Shown here piece after piece: positions 5,871-10,729 of a stretch of 10,729 nucleotides of DNA; the stretch's first letter is position 1, and every line of letters begins with the position of its first letter. The translations under genes and the position numbers were made by a program. Where the stretch lies: the NCBI GenBank assembly GCA_028717105.1, contig JAQUOM010000054.1, positions 1 through 10,729 on the forward strand, read 5' to 3'. This DNA comes from Candidatus Omnitrophota bacterium. GTDB taxonomy: Bacteria > Omnitrophota > Gorgyraeia > Velamenicoccales > Velamenicoccaceae. A model generated the notes under the pieces. The model was not told the origin of the DNA. It saw only the letters and a list, made by a program, of their open reading frames with translations, and made no database searches.

Positions 5871-6405
5871 TCTGTGCAACAAAAATCAGGCGACCGTCCA
5901 TCTGACCGAGATCGTCGACGATCAGATGACGGAGCTTCATCTGTGCGATGATTGTGCCAAAAAGAAGAGCGTCCAGATGGAACAGCAGTTCGGTCTTTCC
6001 GATCTCCTGGCCGGCCTGGTGGATTATTCCAAACAGCTGGGGGGTCAGGAAAAGCCGCCTGCCAGCACGCAGTGTTCTTTTTGCGGCCTGACATATGAGG
6101 ATTTCCGCAAGATCGGCCGTCTGGGGTGCAGTGAATGTTATGCGGCCTTTGCCCGGTATCTCGGCCCTCTTCTAAAACGTATTCATGGCGCCAGCCAGCA
6201 CGTAGGCAAAGTGCCTTTGTCCGGGGTTGCTGAGGAGACGAAGACCGCTGCCAGGGCCAAGGGGTCCGGCGCCGCCGTTGACCTGAAGGTAAAATTGCAG
6301 GAGGCGATCGATCGCGAAGAATTTGAAGAGGCCGCGCGCCTGCGTGATGCCATTAAAGAGGCGGAGAAGAAGAAAAAATCAAAGACGGAAGAAACGGGGC
6401 AATAG
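5860..6405 (+). CDS. mcsA: McsA-like zinc-finger activator of the protein arginine kinase (UVR domain)
   Basis: 181 residues. Four CxxC pairs are arranged as two zinc-binding units: C3/C6 with C29/C32, and C72/C75 with C90/C93. The C-terminal UVR motif covers about 140-172 (LKVKLQEAIDREEFEEAARLRDAI), and the tail is Lys/Glu-rich. This is the McsA layout. In Bacillus McsA binds and activates the arginine kinase McsB and the pair acts with ClpC; the UVR motif is shared with the ClpC middle domain and UvrB/UvrC. ATG 5860 lies inside the 3' end of the aminotransferase gene, and C3 of the first zinc knuckle is encoded within the overlap, which fixes the start. mcsB follows after an unusually long AT-rich gap of 130 nt. 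The protein alone could only be called a UVR-motif protein; the mcsB-clpC neighbours make McsA the best name. Confidence 0.92.
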   Translation: MLCNLCNKNQATVHLTEIVDDQMTELHLCDDCAKKKSVQMEQQFGLSDLLAGLVDYSKQLGGQEKPPASTQCSFCGLTYEDFRKIGRLGCSECYAAFARYLGPLLKRIHGASQHVGKVPLSGVAEETKTAARAKGSGAAVDLKVKLQEAIDREEFEEAARLRDAIKEAEKKKKSKTEETGQ

Positions 6406-6535
6406 TACAGCTTCCAAAATATCAAATTTTTAATGACGAATGCCGAATTTTTTAAATTTTTCTAGATAGAAAATATTTATTATTGGGCATTAGAATTTTA
6501 TCCGGCATCGGAACGTAGAAATCAGGAATTTGATT
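6406..6535 (+). other. AT-rich spacer between mcsA and mcsB
   Basis: This 130-nt gap is clearly richer in A and T than the flanking genes, with long T runs around 6447-6461. It carries an inverted repeat ATGCCGAAT (6440-6448) with ATCCGGCAT (6500-6508), one mismatch, and a competing pairing AATGCC (6439-6444) with GGCATT (6486-6491). I find no convincing -35/-10 pair, no GC-rich stem plus T-tract, and no open frame with a ribosome-binding site. It may hold a secondary promoter or an RNA processing site, but nothing can be assigned. Confidence 0.4.
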
Positions 6536-7594
6536 ATGATGGACATTAACGATTTGATCAATCAAGTCTCCAGTTGGCTCAAAGGCACGGGTCCGAATTC
6601 CGACATCGTCATTTCTTCACGGATCCGTCTGGCGAGGAATGTCAGCAAGACGCCGTTTCCCCACTGGGCCAAGAAGAACGATGCCGAGCAGGTCGTTGTC
6701 GCGGCGAAAGCCGCTTTTGAGCGGACAAGAGAGCTTAAGGACGCCGCTTTTTTACGTATGGACGATCTGGATAACATCGACAAGCAATTTCTTGTCGAGA
6801 GACACCTGATGTCCAACGAGCACGCGGCACGGCCGAGCCAGAAGGCATTGAGCATAACGTCGCTGGAGGATGTCGCGATCATGGTCAATGAAGAGGACCA
6901 CCTGCGCATTCAGGTCATGGAGTCGGGGTTTGACCTCGATAAAACCTGGGAAGTCATTAACTCCATCGATGACCAGATTTCCGGATTTTTGCCTTATGCC
7001 TTCAGCCGGGAATGGGGATATTTGACGGCCTGTCCGACGAACACGGGAACGGCGATGCGTGGTTCGGTGATGTTGCATCTTCCGGCCCTGGTGATGACCC
7101 GGCAGATCAACCGTGTCCTGGAGGCCATCGCCAAGTTGAGTTTTACCACGCGCGGTCTCTATGGCGAGGGGACCCAGGCGTCCGGGAATTTTTTTCAGAT
7201 ATCTAACCAGGTGTCCATGGGCCAGAGAGAAGAAGAGATGCTTGGGAATATCAAAGGCGTGATCCGGCAGATCATTGAACAGGAGGAGAAGGCCAGAGAA
7301 CTTCTTTTTTCCGAGCATCGGGAGATGCTGGAAGACAGGATATGGCGTTCTTATGGGACGCTGAAGAACGCGCATATCATTACCAGCGGCGAGACGGTCG
7401 AGCTTTTATCGATGCTGCGGCTGGGGGCCGATGTGGGGCTGGTTAAGAACATCGAACGCGGGCTCATCAACGAACTTTTTATCCTGACGCAGCCCGCACA
7501 TCTGCAGAAACTTGAAAACAAGAAGTTGTCCGCCAATGAGCGCGACGTTAAACGGGCACAGATCATCAGGGAGCGGTTGACTCAGCAATCATAA
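6536..7594 (+). CDS. mcsB: Protein arginine kinase McsB
   Basis: 352 residues from ATG 6536, typical McsB length. It belongs to the phosphagen kinase (creatine/arginine kinase) fold and phosphorylates arginine side chains of proteins, marking them for ClpCP. The visible ATP-guanido features line up one residue off the Bacillus subtilis numbering I recall: E120 in NEEDHLR, C166 in LTACPTNTGT and E211 in GLYGEGTQ, corresponding to E121, C167 and E212. SSRIRLARN (28-36) is the N-terminal ATP-binding signature. The RDVKRA motif at 336-341 matches the RDxxRA phospho-arginine recognition site that distinguishes McsB from free-arginine kinases. The frame extends up to TTG 6530, but AGGA (6524-6527) lies only 2 nt from it and 8 nt from ATG 6536; ATG 6539 is a further possibility. 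It stands between mcsA and clpC, as in Firmicutes operons. Confidence 0.97.
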   Translation: MMDINDLINQVSSWLKGTGPNSDIVISSRIRLARNVSKTPFPHWAKKNDAEQVVVAAKAAFERTRELKDAAFLRMDDLDNIDKQFLVERHLMSNEHAARPSQKALSITSLEDVAIMVNEEDHLRIQVMESGFDLDKTWEVINSIDDQISGFLPYAFSREWGYLTACPTNTGTAMRGSVMLHLPALVMTRQINRVLEAIAKLSFTTRGLYGEGTQASGNFFQISNQVSMGQREEEMLGNIKGVIRQIIEQEEKARELLFSEHREMLEDRIWRSYGTLKNAHIITSGETVELLSMLRLGADVGLVKNIERGLINELFILTQPAHLQKLENKKLSANERDVKRAQIIRERLTQQS

Positions 7595-7639
7595 GCGTCC
7601 CGTATGTTTTTAAAGGCAGAACGGGGGCTTCCAGACGCT
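7594..7639 (+). promoter_or_regulatory. Nested hairpin in the mcsB-clpC gap
   Basis: The 65-nt gap contains AGCGTC (7594-7599) pairing with GACGCT (7634-7639), and inside it CCGT (7600-7603) with ACGG (7621-7624), with a 9-nt bulge on the right side. The first base is the last base of the mcsB stop codon. There is no T-tract, so it does not look like a terminator. The clpC ribosome-binding site GGAGG (7648-7652), 7 nt before the ATG, lies outside the fold. It may stabilise the clpC message or be chance. Confidence 0.3.
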
Positions 7640-7659
7640 GACATATCGGAGGAAACAGC

Positions 7660-10086
7660 ATGTTTAATCGGTTTACGGAAAGAGCACGAAAGGTCATCGT
7701 TCTGGCCAAGGAAGAGGCCAGGCGTTTTAATCACGATTACATAGGCACCGAGCATCTTTTGTTAGGGCTGATCCGGGAAGGGGAAGGTGTCGCGGCGGCG
7801 GTCTTGCAGAAATTGGGCCTGAGCCTGGAGAGCATTCGCCTGGAAGTTGAAAAACTTGTCCAGCCGGGTCCTTCCACCCAGATCCAGGGGGATGTTCCTT
7901 TTACGCCTCGGTCCAAGAAGGCGTTGGAATTATCCGCGGAAGAAGCGCGTTCCCTGGGGCATAATTATATCGGTACGGAACATTTGCTTTTGGGGTTGAT
8001 CCGGGAAGGAGAGGGGGTGGCTTCTCAGGTCCTTTTGAATCTCGGCCTTGATCTGAACCGCGTGCGCAACGAGATCATGGAGCTTTTAGGTTCTGCGACG
8101 CCGGGTTTCGGCGCGCAAGCCCAGACGAAATCCAAGACCCCGGCCCTGGACGCTTTCGGCCGTGACCTGACAGCCCTGGCTCGCGAGGGCAAACTGGACC
8201 CTGTCATCGGAAGGAAGAATGAGATCGAGCGTGTCATCCAGATCCTGGCCCGGCGCACGAAAAATAATCCCGTGCTTTTAGGCGAAGCGGGCGTAGGCAA
8301 GACCGCTATCGTCGAAGGCCTGGCGCAGCAGATCGTCATGTCGAACGTTCCCGAGGTTTTGATCGGCAAGCGTATCGTGGCCCTGGATTTGGCGCTTATG
8401 ATCGCCGGCACCAAGTATCGCGGGCAATTCGAAGAGAGGATCAAGGCCGTAATGGACGAGATCAAGCGTTCGCGAGACGTCATGATTTTTATCGACGAGC
8501 TGCATATGCTCGTTGGCGCGGGCGCAGCGGAGGGCGCGATCGATGCGTCCAATATCCTGAAGCCCGCTTTGTCGCGCGGCGAGATCCAGTGCATCGGCGC
8601 TACGACGCCGGATGAATACCGCAAGTATATCGAGAAGGACGCGGCGCTGGAACGCCGGTTCCAGACGATCATGGTCGATCCGCCGTCGGTCGACGAGACG
8701 GTGGAGATCCTCAAAGGGCTGCGGGACAAGTATGAGCGTCATCACAACGTCGAGTATCTTGACGAGGCCCTGGCGGCCGCCGCAAAGTTTTCCGACCGCT
8801 ACATCAGCGGACGGTTCCTGCCGGACAAGGCCATCGATCTTTTGGACGAGTCGGGTTCGCGCGCCAGGCTGGCGACCCTTATTGTTCCTCCGAACATCAA
8901 GCAGTTGGAGTTGAGCGTCGAGGAATTAAAGAAAGACAAGGAAATTTTCATCAAGAACCAGGATTTTGAGAAGGCCGCGTCCCTGCGCGATCAGGAACGC
9001 CAGGCGAGACAGAAGCTTGATGAAGAGAGGAAGAAGTGGCAGGAAGAACGCGCCAAGTCCAGGCCCAAGATCAACGAGGAAGACATCGCGACGATCGTTT
9101 CCAAGATCACGGGGATCCCCATCGTCCGTCTCGAACAGAAAGAAAGCGAAAAGCTCTTGAAGATCGAAGAGGAACTGCGTCAGAGGGTTGTCGGGCAGGA
9201 CGAGGCGTTGGCGGCGATCGGCCGCTCCGTCAGAAGGTCCCGCGCAGGCATCAAGGATCCGCGCCGGCCCATCGGCTCTTTTATCTTTCTCGGCCCGACG
9301 GGTGTCGGCAAGACGTTACTCGCCCGGGCCCTTGCGGAATTTATGTTCGGCGACGAGAACGCCCTTCTCCAGCTGGATATGTCGGAATACATGGAGAAGT
9401 TCAATGTCTCCCGTCTTGTCGGAGCGCCTCCGGGATACGTGGGATACGAGGAGGGCGGGCAGCTCACGGAAAAGATCCGCCGCCGCCCTTATGCGGTCAT
9501 TCTTTTAGATGAGATCGAAAAGGCGCACCCGGATGTATTCAATATCCTCCTGCAGGTGCTCGAAGATGGCCGCCTGACGGACAGCTTCGGCCGCAAGGTC
9601 GATTTCCGCAATTGCATCATCATCATGACGTCCAATGTCGGCGCCGAGATGCTGCGCAAGCAAGGCGCCCTGGGTTTCAAGGCGCAGAGCGGGGATGTGC
9701 CTTATCAGCAGATGAAAGAAAGGCTTCTAGACGAGGTGAAGAAGACATTCAAGCCCGAGTTTTTGAACAGGATCGACGATGTGATCGTCTTCAGGCCTTT
9801 AGAAAAGACCGACCTCTTCAGGATTATCGACATTGAGATGGGGGAAGTGCAGGCGCGTTTAAACGACCAGAAGGTAAGCTTGAGCCTCTCCCAGGAGGCC
9901 AAGGAATTTTTGACCGAGAAGGGTTTTGATCCTGTGTTTGGTGCCAGGCCGCTTAAGCGGACGATCCAGCGCTATATCGAAGATCCGCTGGCCGAAGAGA
10001 TCATCGGCGGCCGGATCAAGGAAGGCAGCACGGTCCGGATCGGCAGGAAAAAAGACAGGGAAGAGTTGTCGTTCGAACAGGGGTAG
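7660..10086 (+). CDS. clpC: ATP-dependent Clp protease ATP-binding subunit ClpC
   Basis: 808 residues, the normal ClpC size. A hexameric AAA+ unfoldase that feeds proteins to ClpP, including phospho-arginine-tagged ones. Domains in order: two Clp-N repeats (about 1-70 and 78-145, each with HxYIGTEHLLLGLIREGEGVA), first AAA+ module with Walker A GEAGVGKT (208-215) and Walker B MIFIDE (275-280), a short middle coiled coil with a UVR motif (about 417-452, FEKAASLRDQE), then the second AAA+ module with Walker A GPTGVGKT (545-552), Walker B VILLDE (613-618), the pore loop GYVGYEEGG (592-600), the ClpP-docking tripeptide LGF (671-673), and the C-terminal small domain ending near GARPLKRTIQ. The short UVR-containing middle domain separates it from ClpB; two Clp-N repeats and the UVR motif separate it from ClpA. 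GGAGG at 7648-7652 is well placed for ATG 7660. mcsA and mcsB precede it. Confidence 0.98.
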   Translation: MFNRFTERARKVIVLAKEEARRFNHDYIGTEHLLLGLIREGEGVAAAVLQKLGLSLESIRLEVEKLVQPGPSTQIQGDVPFTPRSKKALELSAEEARSLGHNYIGTEHLLLGLIREGEGVASQVLLNLGLDLNRVRNEIMELLGSATPGFGAQAQTKSKTPALDAFGRDLTALAREGKLDPVIGRKNEIERVIQILARRTKNNPVLLGEAGVGKTAIVEGLAQQIVMSNVPEVLIGKRIVALDLALMIAGTKYRGQFEERIKAVMDEIKRSRDVMIFIDELHMLVGAGAAEGAIDASNILKPALSRGEIQCIGATTPDEYRKYIEKDAALERRFQTIMVDPPSVDETVEILKGLRDKYERHHNVEYLDEALAAAAKFSDRYISGRFLPDKAIDLLDESGSRARLATLIVPPNIKQLELSVEELKKDKEIFIKNQDFEKAASLRDQERQARQKLDEERKKWQEERAKSRPKINEEDIATIVSKITGIPIVRLEQKESEKLLKIEEELRQRVVGQDEALAAIGRSVRRSRAGIKDPRRPIGSFIFLGPTGVGKTLLARALAEFMFGDENALLQLDMSEYMEKFNVSRLVGAPPGYVGYEEGGQLTEKIRRRPYAVILLDEIEKAHPDVFNILLQVLEDGRLTDSFGRKVDFRNCIIIMTSNVGAEMLRKQGALGFKAQSGDVPYQQMKERLLDEVKKTFKPEFLNRIDDVIVFRPLEKTDLFRIIDIEMGEVQARLNDQKVSLSLSQEAKEFLTEKGFDPVFGARPLKRTIQRYIEDPLAEEIIGGRIKEGSTVRIGRKKDREELSFEQG

Positions 10087-10088
10087 AC

Positions 10089-10729
10089 GTGATCTTTTTT
10101 TTAAGACAGGATTTTTACGAGGCCGTCGGCGAAAGGATTTTGTCTTTCGTCCGTTTTTTCGGCGGTATTGTGAGCCTGGGCGCCCAGGCGGCCATCTTGA
10201 CCCCTGCCAAACCTTTGGGGGTCGGCCGTATCTTTGAACAGGCCAAAAAGGTCGGCGTCGACAGCCTGCCGATTGTTTCCCTTGTGTCTTTTTTTATCGG
10301 TGTCATCCTGGCGTTGCAGACCGCCTACATCATGCAGAAGATGTCGAGCGAGATTTATATCGCCAGCATTGTTGCCGTTTCCCTGACGCGTGAACTGGGG
10401 CCTGTGATCACGGCCCTGATCGTTGCCGGCCGCAGCGGCGCCGGCATCACGGCGGAGCTCGGGACGATGACCGTGACCGAACAGGTCGACGCCCTTGTGA
10501 CCCTGGGGTCCAACCCGATCAAGTATCTCGTCGTGCCCAGGTTCCTGAGCATGACCATTATGCTGCCGATCCTGACCCTTTTTGCCAATGCGATAGGGAT
10601 TTTCGGCGGCTATCTGATCGGGGTCTATCATTTAAGTATCCGCTCCAGCCTTTACATGAACATGACCTTCGGGACCCTTGTTTACAAGGACCTTTTTACG
10701 GGGTTGGTCAAGACTATTATCTTTGGTAT
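10089..10729 (+). CDS. mlaE: MlaE-family ABC transporter permease, 3'-truncated
   Basis: The frame starts at GTG 10089, 2 nt after the clpC stop, with AGGGG (10079-10083) as ribosome-binding site 5 nt upstream inside clpC. It is open to the window's end, so 213 codons are visible and the last part of the protein is missing. The family signature is plain: SLTRELGPVITALIVAGR (98-115), SGAGITAELGTM (116-127), then EQVDALVTLGSNP (131-143) and hydrophobic segments around 62-80, 150-178 and from about 190 on. MlaE permeases work with an ATPase (MlaF) and an MCE-domain protein (MlaD) to move phospholipids between inner and outer membrane in diderms. Partners would be expected just downstream. The close junction suggests the gene is co-transcribed with clpC, linking envelope lipid upkeep to the stress operon, though simple packing is equally possible. 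Confidence 0.92.
   Translation, partial: MIFFLRQDFYEAVGERILSFVRFFGGIVSLGAQAAILTPAKPLGVGRIFEQAKKVGVDSLPIVSLVSFFIGVILALQTAYIMQKMSSEIYIASIVAVSLTRELGPVITALIVAGRSGAGITAELGTMTVTEQVDALVTLGSNPIKYLVVPRFLSMTIMLPILTLFANAIGIFGGYLIGVYHLSIRSSLYMNMTFGTLVYKDLFTGLVKTIIFG

Overview
The window reads as a chromosomal segment from a diderm (Gram-negative-type) bacterium of moderate GC content. All recognisable genes lie on the plus strand. Lipoprotein-export genes (LolC/E-type permease and LolD) and an MlaE-type lipid-transport permease imply an outer membrane. The McsA-McsB-ClpC protein-arginine-kinase module, best known from Firmicutes, sits in the same stretch. That mix, together with an archaeal-type branched-chain aminotransferase and the polyamine genes, suggests an uncultured diderm lineage such as Omnitrophota or a neighbouring phylum. 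The lineage is an inference; there is no rRNA or other taxonomic marker here.

Layout. (1) 1-1336, polyamine block: the 3' part of a carboxynorspermidine synthase-like gene, then a likely promoter, a strikingly structured leader (759-869), a small pyruvoyl-type AdoMet decarboxylase family gene and a strong intrinsic terminator. (2) 1337-1576, gene-free: an 88-nt imperfect hairpin (1355-1442) and then a full-consensus sigma70 promoter (1487-1515). (3) 1577-4898: lysS, a lolC/E-type permease and lolD, joined by 4-nt and 1-nt overlaps, apparently one transcript from that promoter. (4) 4899-10086: a leader with competing hairpins, ilvE-type aminotransferase, mcsA (11-nt overlap), an AT-rich 130-nt gap, mcsB, a short gap with a nested hairpin, and clpC. 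(5) 10089-end: an mlaE-type permease cut by the window edge, whose ribosome-binding site overlaps the end of clpC.

How the genes work together. McsA and McsB would tag proteins with phospho-arginine for ClpC (with ClpP, not seen here) to unfold and degrade. The usual repressor gene ctsR is absent from the position before mcsA and an aminotransferase gene stands there instead. LolC/E and LolD form a lipoprotein-releasing ABC transporter. The two polyamine genes may form a single route: the decarboxylase-family protein could supply a diamine to the carboxy(nor)spermidine pathway rather than decarboxylate AdoMet.

The protein-coding content is mostly well-known families. The least explained parts are non-coding: the structured leader before the decarboxylase gene and the long hairpin between its terminator and the lysS promoter. 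No mobile element, CRISPR array, tRNA or rRNA was seen.
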